From positions 1 through 14,716 of the forward strand of contig JAIWNU010000019.1 in the NCBI GenBank assembly GCA_020216655.1: a DNA stretch of 14,716 bases, in the 5' to 3' direction. Origin of the DNA: Treponema sp. (GTDB lineage: Bacteria; Spirochaetota; Spirochaetia; Treponematales; Breznakiellaceae). The translations under genes and the position numbers were made by a program. Shown here piece by piece: positions 1-9,000 of the stretch (its first letter is position 1; each line of letters begins with the position of its first letter). The notes beneath the pieces were generated by a model, which did not search any database, was not told the origin of the DNA, and saw only the letters and a program-made list of their open reading frames with translations.

Positions 1-1
1 G

Positions 2-1330
2 GGGGAAATTCTCTATTCCTTTCCCCGGGGTTTTAAAAGCAAATATCGGGGCCTTGGGGTAACCCTTAAAAAGGTACTCCATGCGGTAAAACAGGGCGCA
101 AAGGTTGTCGGGATGTGGCTTTTCAAGGCCTGGATCATGCTCATGCTCGTCGGTTATTTTGTCCTTTTTATGGCCATAGCCCTCATAGCCCTGCTTGCGA
201 GTGTGGCATTTTCGGCAGCCGGTTCCAGCGACAACCGTTCCAATTCCCGACGCAATGACGGGATCGGCGGTTTTTATTTGGTGAGCTATATTCTGGATCT
301 CATAATTCGAATATGGTTTTATTCAGAGCTGACTAAATCGATAGATCGATCTGTTTATGGCTACAATTACCGGGAAACAAAACCAAAGGGGAGACCACTG
401 CATCATGCGGTTTTTTCCTTTGTTTTTGGCGATGGGGACCCTAATGCCGACTGGGAATCTCGGGAAAAGAAAGCCGTTATTTCCTATATCCAGGCAAATA
501 AGGGCGTCATCAGCCTTCCAGAATTTATGATCCTGACCGGAGCAGCTCCCCAGGAGGCGGAGCAAAAAATCACCCGCTACTGTGTTGAATTCGGCGGCAT
601 GCCCGAGGCAACCGAAGACGGAACTGTACTGTATCGTTTTGAAGCCCTGCTCCTGCGAGCCGATACTAAGGATCGTTCTTTTAGCGGTCTATCGGCACCC
701 ATTAAACGGCTCCATGTTTTTTCCCGCAACTCAAATAAAATGAATACCTGGTTTGCAATTATTAACGGGGTAAACTTCGTTTTTGGTTCATATTTTTTGT
801 TTTTCGCTAACACCCTTGGACCGATTGTCTCTAACACACAAGTTCGGGGATCAAGCTATTTGTATGCGATCGCATATGTACTTTTCAGCGGATTCTTTAA
901 TAATCCCCTTGCCGCCGTTACAATCATTTTAGGCTTTGTACCGGTGGTCTTTGCCATACTGTTTTACCTTATTCCAGCCCTGCGGTACGTACAGCTTAAT
1001 AAAACAAATGAACAAATAAAACTTGAAAATCTGCGGAAAACCCTGTACCAACAAGTTTGGGAACACCCGCAGCTCGTACATCTCGAAGATGTTAACCCCG
1101 CAGCAGAAGAATACCGTCCAAAAGATTTTAAGCGCAAGACAGACCTGCTTATTAAAGAACTCGGTACCTATAGCATTCCAGAAGTAAAACTATCTGATGA
1201 CGGAACAACCCTCTATTCTTTTCCTGAACTAGAACGGGAAAAGCTTGTTATTTATAAAATCCGTTCGCAGGTAGATGCTTCCCAATTTAAATTGGGAAAC
1301 ACCATTTTTGACAGCCACGATAAAACTTGA
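2..1330 (+). CDS. Multi-repeat membrane protein, 5' end outside window (At5g03900-like family)
   Basis: The frame is open from base 2 to the TGA at 1328-1330 with no upstream stop, so the gene probably starts outside the window. An internal ATG at 113 has an AAAGG 8 bases ahead and is the conservative start (405 aa). The codons before it read GEILYSFP, matching two later copies in the same protein: GTVLYRF (residues 170-176, counting from the 113 ATG) and GTTLYSFPEL (364-373). The architecture is therefore soluble module, membrane segments (about 7-35 and 52-72), soluble module opening with FGDGDPN (105-111), membrane segments (about 213-240 and 248-290), soluble module. From memory, the FGDGxPN and G-x-I-x-Y-x-FP signatures occur in a family of cyanobacteria, plants (Arabidopsis At5g03900, named for iron-sulfur cluster biosynthesis) and spirochaetes. 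The function is unproven. It converges on the helicase gene with a 25-base gap and no clear terminator between them. Confidence 0.75.
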   Translation, partial: GEILYSFPRGFKSKYRGLGVTLKKVLHAVKQGAKVVGMWLFKAWIMLMLVGYFVLFMAIALIALLASVAFSAAGSSDNRSNSRRNDGIGGFYLVSYILDLIIRIWFYSELTKSIDRSVYGYNYRETKPKGRPLHHAVFSFVFGDGDPNADWESREKKAVISYIQANKGVISLPEFMILTGAAPQEAEQKITRYCVEFGGMPEATEDGTVLYRFEALLLRADTKDRSFSGLSAPIKRLHVFSRNSNKMNTWFAIINGVNFVFGSYFLFFANTLGPIVSNTQVRGSSYLYAIAYVLFSGFFNNPLAAVTIILGFVPVVFAILFYLIPALRYVQLNKTNEQIKLENLRKTLYQQVWEHPQLVHLEDVNPAAEEYRPKDFKRKTDLLIKELGTYSIPEVKLSDDGTTLYSFPELEREKLVIYKIRSQVDASQFKLGNTIFDSHDKT

Positions 1331-1355
1331 TTCAACTGTGTTATATCAGACAGCC

Positions 1356-3797
1356 TTACCTGTTTTGCAGAAAGGATTCTGTCTTTTCCACTATTTCTTG
1401 AAATTCCGTAAAGGCCTGCCGGGTTTCCGGCAGGGATCTTATAAAGATGCTGCCATAGCGCTTGCGAAGCATTCTTCCGTCCAATACAGCCACAACCCCA
1501 TGGTCGCTTGAAGTCCGCATGAGGCGGCCAAAACCTTGTTTGAGTTTCATGACCGCCTCAGGAAGGGAAAGTTCCATAAAGGAGCTCCTTCCTTGTTTTT
1601 CTAAGGCTTCACAACGAGCTTCATATACTGGGTCGTTGGGCAATCGGAAAGGCAGCCTGCAAAGGATAACAAGCCGCAGCGTATTTCCCGGTGCATCGAC
1701 CCCTTCCCAAAATGAATCGGTTGCAAAGAGTACGCTGCTTTCATCCTGCAGAAAATCCTGAAGCAGCCGGGACCGGTCCTGATCTCCCTGTTTAAGGAGA
1801 CGGATGCTTAGACCTGCAAGTTCCTGCCGTGCATATTCATAGGCTTTTTGCAGGGCAGCATAAGAAGTAAAGAGAACCAGGGCTGAACCGCCTGAGGCAC
1901 TAATAAGCCTGCTCACCGCGGCATTGACAAAGGCATCGTAACCGGCTTCGTCAGGAAGGGGGCTGTCGGTGGGAGCGGCCAGGAGCACTGCGCTTTGGTA
2001 GGGAAAGGGTGAAGGGAAAATACCGTTCAGTATCGAAAGGTCTGAATTGACATCCAACCCTACCCGCCGCATCCAATAATCAAAACGGTTATCGATGGTC
2101 AGTGTGGCTGACACACAGGCAATCGTCTTAAAGCGTCCCCAGAGAGCTTCCTGGAGGGATGCGGCAATATCCAAGGGGGTTATAGAAAAGCGGGCAAAGC
2201 TATCGGCGCGGCGTCCGTTCATCAACTCGATATAATAGACCGATGCTTCCTCTTCCTCATATTCCATAAAAGATCCGCAGATGCCCCCAATCTGTTCAAG
2301 CCGCCTGATAATTGCTTTAAGTTCCCAAACCAGGGCTTCATCCTGAACATCCTCATGCAAGGCTTCTATTTCATCATGAACTATTTGGCACAGTTTGGAA
2401 ATGGACTGCCGAAGGGAGCGCAAAGACGGAAAGAGCGAAGTGTGAAACAGCTTCCCTTTGTCTTTGGTAAGCCGAATCACCCCCTCCTCGCCCAAAAGGC
2501 TGAGGGCGCTTGTATCGAGGCTGTCCATGGCATCTTTGAGGGATTGTACTGCGCTGTCTATTTTTTCCAGGAACTGGTCGGAACTGAGATATGCGGCAAA
2601 GCGGACCGCGAGCCCGAAGCGTTGCATTCGCTTTTTTCGGTAGAGCCGGCCGAGAAGCCGGAGAATGCTGATCTGGCTAAAGGTTTCTGAAAAAAAGGAT
2701 GTGGCAGAATGTTCAATGGTGTGGGCCTCATCCAGAATTATCCGCTGATAGGGAGGAAGGACCACGGTTTGTTCATAACCGGCTCCCTCTTTCCGGGCTG
2801 CCAGGTCCGCGAAGAGGAGATGATGGTTAACCACGAGAATCTGGGAATCTGCCGCTTCCCGTTTCAGGACCTGGACGAAACAGCGCTCCCGTTCGGGGCA
2901 ATGCATGGCAAGACACAGATCCGGTTCTGAACAAATTCTAGACCACAGAGTGTCTTCGGGCAAAAAGGGCAGCTCGGACTTGCTGCCCGTGCTGGTTGTT
3001 TCTGACCATCTTGCAATCGCCTCAAGCTGCTCCATCTGTTGTTCCAGATCCAAGTCTCCTTCGCGCAGAGCATCCTGGAGACGCCGGAGACAAAGGTAGT
3101 TAGACCTGCCCTTAATAAGCACCGCTTTTATAGGTTTTTTCAGGATCCCCGACACGAGGGGTATATCCTTTTCATAGAGCTGCTGCTGAAGCGTAATAGT
3201 TGCAGTAGAAATGAGTACTCGTTCTTTATTGAGAATAGCATAGGCCATGGCAGGCAGAAGATAGGCAAAGGATTTGCCCACTCCGGTTCCGGCTTCGGCG
3301 CATACAACCGCATCGGAATTAAAGGCCCGAATAATGAGACGCATGAGATCAAGCTGACTGGGCCTGCTTTCGTATTTTTTAAGCCGTTCCGCGATTGCCC
3401 CACCCGGTTCAAGGGCGGAGACCAATTTTTCTTCATTGAGCAGTTTTTTTTCTTTTTTAGGTATTGGTTCGGCAATAACATAGAGCCGGCTTACCTCATT
3501 GTTGATGATATATGAGCCAAGCCCGTTTTCCGCCGCCTGTGCAGCGATTGCGAGGTCATTATCGCTGGGGCTGAGATGCCCAGATGGATGATTGTGGATT
3601 AGAATATCCGCTTCTTCATAATAAGCAGGAAGGGCGAGGACTGCCGATTCGTTGCCCCGGGCTGCGATCCTGACGCGATATACCAATCCCGTATCGTTGA
3701 TATAACCAAGGGCAAAGACTTCGTTCCCTTCAGCATCGGCGATTTCTTTGCGGAGGATTTCTATTGCTTCGGTACTGAGCCGTTTGTCGGACCGCAT
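1356..3797 (-). CDS. JAMM/RadC-like domain fused to DinG/XPD-type iron-sulfur helicase
   Basis: An 813-residue superfamily 2 DNA helicase with an added N-terminal JAMM domain. Residues 1 to about 115 carry the RadC pattern: a candidate glutamate E26, then H68-x-H70-P71 and S78-x2-D81, the full metal-binding set. The helicase follows: Walker A GTGVGKS (170-176), iron-sulfur cysteines C236, C295, C300 and C306 with DinG-like spacing (5 then 6), DEAH box (356-359), SATLT (563-567), SFWEGVD (695-701) and QGFGRLMR (754-761). DinG/XPD enzymes unwind DNA 5' to 3' and act in repair, R-loop removal or replication conflicts; that role here is by family. B. subtilis-type DinG carries an exonuclease at the same end, so the JAMM domain replaces the usual partner. 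The ATG at 3797 is the first start after a stop inside the preceding terminator; only a weak AGAAGAA precedes it. No promoter of its own is evident. The gene lies downstream of tRNA-Glu. Confidence 0.9.
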   Translation of the reverse strand: MRSDKRLSTEAIEILRKEIADAEGNEVFALGYINDTGLVYRVRIAARGNESAVLALPAYYEEADILIHNHPSGHLSPSDNDLAIAAQAAENGLGSYIINNEVSRLYVIAEPIPKKEKKLLNEEKLVSALEPGGAIAERLKKYESRPSQLDLMRLIIRAFNSDAVVCAEAGTGVGKSFAYLLPAMAYAILNKERVLISTATITLQQQLYEKDIPLVSGILKKPIKAVLIKGRSNYLCLRRLQDALREGDLDLEQQMEQLEAIARWSETTSTGSKSELPFLPEDTLWSRICSEPDLCLAMHCPERERCFVQVLKREAADSQILVVNHHLLFADLAARKEGAGYEQTVVLPPYQRIILDEAHTIEHSATSFFSETFSQISILRLLGRLYRKKRMQRFGLAVRFAAYLSSDQFLEKIDSAVQSLKDAMDSLDTSALSLLGEEGVIRLTKDKGKLFHTSLFPSLRSLRQSISKLCQIVHDEIEALHEDVQDEALVWELKAIIRRLEQIGGICGSFMEYEEEEASVYYIELMNGRRADSFARFSITPLDIAASLQEALWGRFKTIACVSATLTIDNRFDYWMRRVGLDVNSDLSILNGIFPSPFPYQSAVLLAAPTDSPLPDEAGYDAFVNAAVSRLISASGGSALVLFTSYAALQKAYEYARQELAGLSIRLLKQGDQDRSRLLQDFLQDESSVLFATDSFWEGVDAPGNTLRLVILCRLPFRLPNDPVYEARCEALEKQGRSSFMELSLPEAVMKLKQGFGRLMRTSSDHGVVAVLDGRMLRKRYGSIFIRSLPETRQAFTEFQEIVEKTESFLQNR

Positions 3798-3817
3798 GGT
3801 TCTTCTATGGTAATCCT

Positions 3818-3855
3818 AAAAAAAGAGCCCGATAACGATATAATCGTTACCGGGC
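3818..3855 (-). terminator. Rho-independent terminator of tRNA-Glu
   Basis: On the minus strand a 13-bp stem (3855-3843 with 3839-3827, one G-U pair) closes a 3-base UAU loop and is followed by UC and seven U residues ending at 3818. This is a textbook intrinsic terminator, 5 bases after the tRNA CCA end. On the plus strand the same stem has an A-C mismatch and no T-run, so it acts in one direction only. It ends 20 bases before the helicase start codon. Confidence 0.9.
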
Positions 3856-3860
3856 TTTGT

Positions 3861-3935
3861 TGGCATCTCCTAGGGGATTCGAACCCCTGTTGGCGGGATG
3901 AAAACCCGCTGTCCTAACCCCTAGACGAAGGAGAC
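3861..3935 (-). tRNA. tRNA-Glu (anticodon UUC), CCA encoded
   Basis: The minus strand folds into a complete cloverleaf of 75 nt. The acceptor stem is GTCTCCT/AGGAGAT with a G1-U72 wobble pair. The D stem is GTCT/GGAC. The anticodon stem GCGGG/CCCGC encloses the loop TTTTCAT, with TTC at 3902-3900. The T arm is AGGGG-TTCGAAT-CCCCT, followed by discriminator G and an encoded CCA (3863-3861). The sequence closely resembles bacterial tRNA-Glu(UUC). It has its own promoter about 55 bases upstream and a strong terminator just downstream. No terminator separates it from the synthetase gene upstream (stop at 4024), so some transcripts of that operon may read into it. Confidence 0.97.
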
Positions 3936-3985
3936 ACGCTGTAACGTCAGCGGTTTGCGTCGCTTGCGCTGCTTACGCTTGACGG
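3936..3985 (-). other. Structured 5' leader of the tRNA-Glu precursor
   Basis: The leader between the predicted start and the mature tRNA contains CGTCAAGCG and, nearer the tRNA, CGCTGACG, which can pair with one bulged A. Between them lies a run of GCG/CGC triplets that allows alternative pairing. It will be removed by processing at the tRNA 5' end. I see no coding capacity here. Whether the hairpin has a role or is a decayed palindromic repeat cannot be told from one copy. Confidence 0.4.
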
Positions 3986-3990
3986 TTGTG

Positions 3991-4019
3991 AATATACAGA
4001 AAAGCTTTATTTATGTCAA
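3991..4019 (-). promoter_or_regulatory. Sigma-70-type promoter of tRNA-Glu
   Basis: On the minus strand a perfect -35 box TTGACA (4019-4014) is followed by a 17-base spacer and a -10 box TATATT (3996-3991). Transcription should start near 3984, giving a leader of about 50 bases before the mature tRNA. This is the strongest promoter match in the window and lies immediately after the alarmone synthetase stop codon. Confidence 0.85.
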
Positions 4020-4023
4020 TACG

Positions 4024-5265
4024 TTAGTGACCTAATTTTTTCAAAAGCAGCTCCCGAAACCGCAGGGCTTGAGTATTTTCCGGTTCAATTAAGAGCGCAT
4101 TATCACAGTCTGCCAAAGCCTTTGGGAAGTCCCCCAGGTGATAATAGGCCTGCCCTCTCCGGTAGAGGGCAAAAAACTGATAAGGATTTATCTCCAGTGA
4201 CAGGGAAAAATCATCAATTGCCTCGCTGTACTGCTGGAGCACCGACTTTACCACCGCCCGATAATAGGCTGCCTTGTAGGATGTGTGATCAAAAGCGAGG
4301 GATTGAGAAAAGTCCTCTATGGCTTCTTGATAATGAGACTGGGCAAAATGGGCCATGCCGCGGTGTTTATAAATAATCGATTTTACATAATCATTGGGAT
4401 TTGCCTGCAAAATTCGTGTGTATAAGCTGATTGCCTTGTCGAAATTTTCATTGTTGTGGGCATACAGGGCATCCAGCAGGAGGTCGTCGATAGATTCCCC
4501 TCCCTTGGAAGGTTCCAATTTGAAAAGGCTTCGGGGACGGTTTTCTTCCGTATCCAATTCTTCCTGGAAAAGCAGTCCATCGGTGGCTTCTTCGATCTTT
4601 TTAAAGAAGCTTTCCCTGCGCTTACCCAATTCGCGGTTCAGCTGCCGCTGGTAATCCCGGATTTCCTGAAACACAATGTCCGCAAGGGATAGGCTCGCAT
4701 TAACCGCCGCTAGTTTGCGTTTCATAGGCTCGTCAAAGGGGGTAAACTCGGCTTTGTATACCAGTTCATGTTCTACTTCGGCCCAGGCATCCTGCAAAAT
4801 GGTCCGAATTTGGATTTCCGCGATGTCGCAGCCCGTATTGCCTCGTTTTTTAATGATATCTTCAGGTATTTTGATGAGTATATGGGTCGATTCGTAGCCA
4901 AATTCCTTAAACGAATAATTGGATCCCTTTCGTTCAACTTCGGTTATTTGGAAGCTGTTCTGAATAGCCGTTTCTACCGATGACAGATCTTCAATAAAGG
5001 TACAAACAATCCTGAGTCCAACGAGATCATTAATGGCAGGCTTTTTTGTTTTATCAGATTGCTGCTGAAGGAGCCGTATGTATTTTTTGTAATAGCTTTG
5101 AAAACTTTTTGCCCTCCCCTTTACGGTAGGTTTGGGCCGCATGGTATGAAGCACTTCTTCCAGACGGGTCTTTATGTCTTCCACCACCAACACACGGTTA
5201 TGGTAGGTACGATCAAACTCTTTCTGCAATTTTCCCCGGTCAGGAAACCAAGATTGTTCTTTCAT
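4024..5265 (-). CDS. RelA/SpoT-type (p)ppGpp synthetase with C-terminal TPR repeats
   Basis: A 413-residue protein with a nucleotide pyrophosphokinase domain, expected to move pyrophosphate from ATP to GDP or GTP to make the stringent alarmone. Visible motifs are GRAKS (50-54), D80-L-x-G83-x-R85, GYESTH (123-128) and E150-x-Q152-x-R154-T155 running into W161 and H166. The predicted magnesium ligands (D80, E150) and the base-stacking tyrosine (Y124) are kept. There is no HD hydrolase domain before it and no TGS or ACT domain after it. Residues about 200-255 look like a charged helical linker, and about 260-410 form four TPR units, a protein-interaction scaffold. The stretch before GYESTH lacks the KDYI-PK-NGY signature of housekeeping Rel enzymes. 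The ATG overlaps the plsC stop as ATGA, with GAGGAG 11 bases upstream inside plsC, so translation is probably coupled. A toxic or non-ppGpp synthetase is possible but less likely in this operon. Confidence 0.88.
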   Translation of the reverse strand: MKEQSWFPDRGKLQKEFDRTYHNRVLVVEDIKTRLEEVLHTMRPKPTVKGRAKSFQSYYKKYIRLLQQQSDKTKKPAINDLVGLRIVCTFIEDLSSVETAIQNSFQITEVERKGSNYSFKEFGYESTHILIKIPEDIIKKRGNTGCDIAEIQIRTILQDAWAEVEHELVYKAEFTPFDEPMKRKLAAVNASLSLADIVFQEIRDYQRQLNRELGKRRESFFKKIEEATDGLLFQEELDTEENRPRSLFKLEPSKGGESIDDLLLDALYAHNNENFDKAISLYTRILQANPNDYVKSIIYKHRGMAHFAQSHYQEAIEDFSQSLAFDHTSYKAAYYRAVVKSVLQQYSEAIDDFSLSLEINPYQFFALYRRGQAYYHLGDFPKALADCDNALLIEPENTQALRFRELLLKKLGH

Positions 5266-5999
5266 AACCGTGCATACTCCTCATAAATTAAGGTTTCTAC
5301 CTGTTTCGGCAAGGCCCGTTTTCCTTCCGTATCGAGATTGGCCGTATCGATGGGTGCTAGGAATTTTAACTGCACCGGGACCGGCTGGATAAGACCCGTT
5401 TCTTCCCAGACCGAGTAGCTGCCTTTAATAACCAGAGGAACAATCGGGGCCTCTGCCAATGTGGCAAGTTTGAAAGCACCGGCCTTAAAAGGCAAGAGAC
5501 CAGCCCCCCGGCTCCTTGTGCCTTCGGGGAAAATAATCATAGAGGCCCCTTTCCGGATCCGCTCCGCACCTTTTTCTATGGCTTCTTTTCCCTTGGCAAT
5601 GTTCTTCCGGTCGATAAAAAGGCCCCCTAAAAGGAGGACCCACAGGTTAATGAAGGGGAGAAAAAGGATTTCCTTTTTTGCAATAAAACCAAAGCGCCGG
5701 GGGATATAGGCCAGGGCAAGGATCACATCAAAATCGCCGGGGTGATTGCCGACAAAACAGAGGCCGCCCCGTGGGGGAATATGCTCAAGACCCTCTACGG
5801 TAACACGGGCTCCGGTCCCCCAGATAACCGCCCGGGCCCACCAGGCTGCACACACCTGAAGTATCCAATCGGTGAGCTTTTTAAGGCCTAAAAGGGACAT
5901 AACAAAGAGAATGACGCCAAGGGGCAGAATGAGTACAACGGATACCCAAAAAAAGAAGAAAAATACAACTGTTCTTGTTACGAGCCATACTCGTCTCAT
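5262..5999 (-). CDS. plsC: 1-acyl-sn-glycerol-3-phosphate acyltransferase (PlsC family)
   Basis: A 245-residue membrane-bound acyltransferase expected to acylate lysophosphatidic acid to phosphatidic acid, the second acylation of phospholipid synthesis at the inner membrane face. The hydrophobic segment at about residues 10-37 is the membrane anchor. The catalytic HX4D motif is H86-x4-D91 within NHPGDFD. Motif II ends in GGLFIDR (125-131), motif III is FPEGTR (157-162) and motif IV is around VPLVIKGS (187-194). Length and motif order are normal for PlsC. A good AAGGAG lies 9 bases before the ATG. It starts 24 bases after the mfd stop and overlaps the next gene by four bases, so it is the middle gene of the operon. 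Other lipid-headgroup acyltransferases share these motifs, so the exact acceptor is inferred. Confidence 0.92.
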   Translation of the reverse strand: MRRVWLVTRTVVFFFFFWVSVVLILPLGVILFVMSLLGLKKLTDWILQVCAAWWARAVIWGTGARVTVEGLEHIPPRGGLCFVGNHPGDFDVILALAYIPRRFGFIAKKEILFLPFINLWVLLLGGLFIDRKNIAKGKEAIEKGAERIRKGASMIIFPEGTRSRGAGLLPFKAGAFKLATLAEAPIVPLVIKGSYSVWEETGLIQPVPVQLKFLAPIDTANLDTEGKRALPKQVETLIYEEYARL

Positions 6000-6023
6000 T
6001 TTTTAACGCTCCTTACAATATGC

Positions 6024-9000
6024 TCATTCTATTAAAGCCGCGAGTTTTTCGCGGATAAATTCACTTTTTTCCTTAAGACCAATCGCGCCAGTTTGCAGCA
6101 CCAGTATATTTGGCTGTTTGGGGTCCAATTTAACCTTTCCAGCACTTTCTTTCATCAACCTGATGAGCCTGTCTACTTTTACCCTGGAAACCTTGGCAAA
6201 TTCAACGCGAACGAGGCCGCCCCGCTCTCTCAGGGCCGCAATAGCCAGGTCCTTGCAGATAATACGTATTTCGGCCAAGGAAAGGAGGCTCTGGACCACA
6301 TCCGGCAAGGGCCCGAAGCGGTCCAGCAGCTCCGCATAGACCTGTTCAAGTTCATCCCTGGTTTGGATGGCCGCAATTTTCTTGTATACTTCCATTTTCT
6401 CCTGGGCCGAGTCGATATAAGAGTCGGGGATAAAGCCCGAATACTCCAGTTCCAGGTAGGTTTCGTTTTCCACTTCGTAATTTGCGTCCTGGAGCCGCTG
6501 GACCGCTTCGTCCAGCAGCCTCAAGTAGAGGTCAAAACCGACTGAATAAATATCCCCCGACTGTTCCCGGCCAAGGAGATTGCCTGCACCGCGGATCTCC
6601 ATATCCTTCATAGCAATTTTAAAACCCGAACCAAGCTCGGTAAAGTCAGAAATGACCTGGAGCCGTTTCATAGCCAGTTCAGAGAGAGCCTTGTCTTTAG
6701 GATAAAAGAGGTACGCATAGGCAACACGGTCAGAGCGCCCTACCCGGCCCCGCAGCTGATAGAGCTGCGAAACGCCGTACATATCGGCCCGGTCTATGAT
6801 AATGGTATTTACGTTCGGGATATCGATGCCGTTTTCGATGATGGTGGTAGAAACCAGCACATGGAAGCCCCCGTGAATAAAGCGGTGCATCACATCTTCC
6901 AAATCTTTGGGGTCCATCTGACCATGGGCTACGTCAATAAGCATTTCGGGAACTATACGCTCGAGCATCCGCTTTACTTCATCCAAGCTTTCTACCCGGT
7001 TATGGAGATAGAAGACCTGGCCGCCCCGCTCTACTTCCCGCCGTATGGCAGCGGCAATCCGGTCCTCGTTAAATTCGTCAATCGAGGTTTCTACCGGATG
7101 CCGGTTGTAGGGCGGCGTGGTAAGAAGGCTCATATCACGGATTTTAAGAAGACTCATATGCAGGGTCCGCGGAATGGGGGTTGCGCTCAGGGTAAGACAG
7201 TCAATGTTGGTTTTAAGTTCCTTAAGCCGCTCCTTGTCCTTAACGCCAAAGCGCTGCTCCTCATCGATAACAAGGAGCCCCAAATCCTTAAAAACCACAT
7301 CCTTTTGAATAATCCGGTGGGTACCCACAAGGATATCTATTTCGCCTTTCCGAACCGCTTCCAGGGTCTTGCGTGCTTCGGCTTTGTCCACAAAACGGGA
7401 GAGCATACCGAGCCGCACCGGAAACTGGGCAAAACGTTCCTGAAAATTTTCGTAGTGCTGTTCCGCCAGAATAGTAGTGGGGGCTAAAAAAGCAACCTGC
7501 TTGCCGCCCATCACGGCCTTAAAGCAGGCCCGGACCGCTACTTCGGTTTTTCCGTACCCTACATCGCCGCACACGAGCCGGTCCATAGGAAAGGGGCTTT
7601 CCATGTCCCGTTTTATCTCTTCTACACAGCGGAGCTGGTCTTCGGTTTCTTCATAGGGGAATGCGGCTTCAAAGGCGGTCTGCCATTCCGTATCCTTGGG
7701 GAAAGCGTAACCCTGAACGGCTTTCCGTTTGGAATAGAGGTCGATGAGCCGTTGGGCAATGTCTTCCACAGACTTTTTAACCCGGTTTTTACGATTTTCC
7801 CAGCTTTTAGAACCCAGTTTGTCGAGCCGCGGCGCGTTGCCCTCATTGCCGATATAGCGCTGGACCAGGTTCACCTGCTCGATGGGGACAAAGACGTATT
7901 CTTCGTCGGCGTATTCCAGCTTGATGTAATCCCGCTCGTGTCCCAGAGCCTTAATCCGCTCTATGCCCTTAAAAAGCCCGATCCCGTAATTCACATGAAC
8001 TACATAGTCCCCAGGATTGAGCTCCACAAAGGTATCAATGACGGCGCTGCGGGCATGCTTTAAAGAACGGGGGATTCGCTTTCGCCGGCCGAAAATTTCG
8101 TTTTCCTGGACCAGCATGAGCTTAATGTCCGGCAGGGCAAAACCAGTGCTTAAGGGCAATACCATGACAGAAACGGCCAGGTCTTTAAGCACCTCTTCCA
8201 GCCTGAGGGCCTGGCTTTCCGATTCGGCGCTCACTACAAGCTGCCAGCCCTGTTTTATGAGGTTGGCAAATTCTTCTTTGAGGTAGGTAATATTGCCAAA
8301 AAAACTGCGGGGCGGATCGCAGGAAATGCTTAATTTATAGGCACCGCTTTCTCCCGCCCCTTTTATTGTTTGGAATGAAAGCCGCCGTTCAGTCCGGGCG
8401 GATTGTTCTTTAAAATTAAGCAATATTCTATGCGGGGCAGGCACAGGCCGCTCCCGGCGGGCCTTCCGGTACAATCCCTCGTATTCCCGTTCAAGACTCT
8501 CCTGGGCATTTTCAAGCCGTTCCTTATCTACAAAAACGACCGTGGCCGATTGAGAAAGGTAGTCTAAAAGTGTTGCAGGTTTTTCAAAGGCAAGGGAGAA
8601 AAAAAGCTCTTCCCCTGAAAAGGTCTTTCTCTGTTCAAGGGTATTAAAAAAATCGAACTTTGCGTCTTTAAATTCATCGAACTGTGAGAGCTTATTTTTA
8701 AGAGCTCTTATCCGTTCATCATCCCAAAGGACCTCTTTAAGAGGCCGGATTACCAATTCAGATACCCGCTCTAAGCCGCTTTGGTCTTCCGGATTGAATT
8801 GCTTAATAGATTCAATCCGGTCAAAATCGAAAAGAAGGCGGTAAGCATACTCATCTCCCGCCATAAGGATATCGAGAACTTCGCCGCGGAGGGCAAATTC
8901 TCCATGGACCTGTACTTTGGGGACCCTGGTGTAGCCATAGGCGGTTAAAGTTTCCGCCAGGGCGACGGTATCAATCTTTTGACCCGGCCGTATGGTTTGC

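Noticed and set aside
1415..1434. Perfect 8-bp hairpin CCTGCCGG/CCGGCAGG near the 3' end of the helicase gene
   Set aside because: It lies inside the coding region about 60 bases before the stop, has no T-run on either strand, and encodes ordinary residues. It is unlikely to be a terminator.
3039..3515. Plus-strand open frame (158 codons) opposite the JAMM-DinG gene
   Set aside because: It is fully antisense to conserved iron-sulfur and Walker A coding sequence; its composition is that of a shadow frame.
6861..7487. Long plus-strand open frame (208 codons) opposite mfd
   Set aside because: It lies wholly antisense to the conserved helicase motifs of mfd, has no ribosome binding site I can see and no recognisable protein features.
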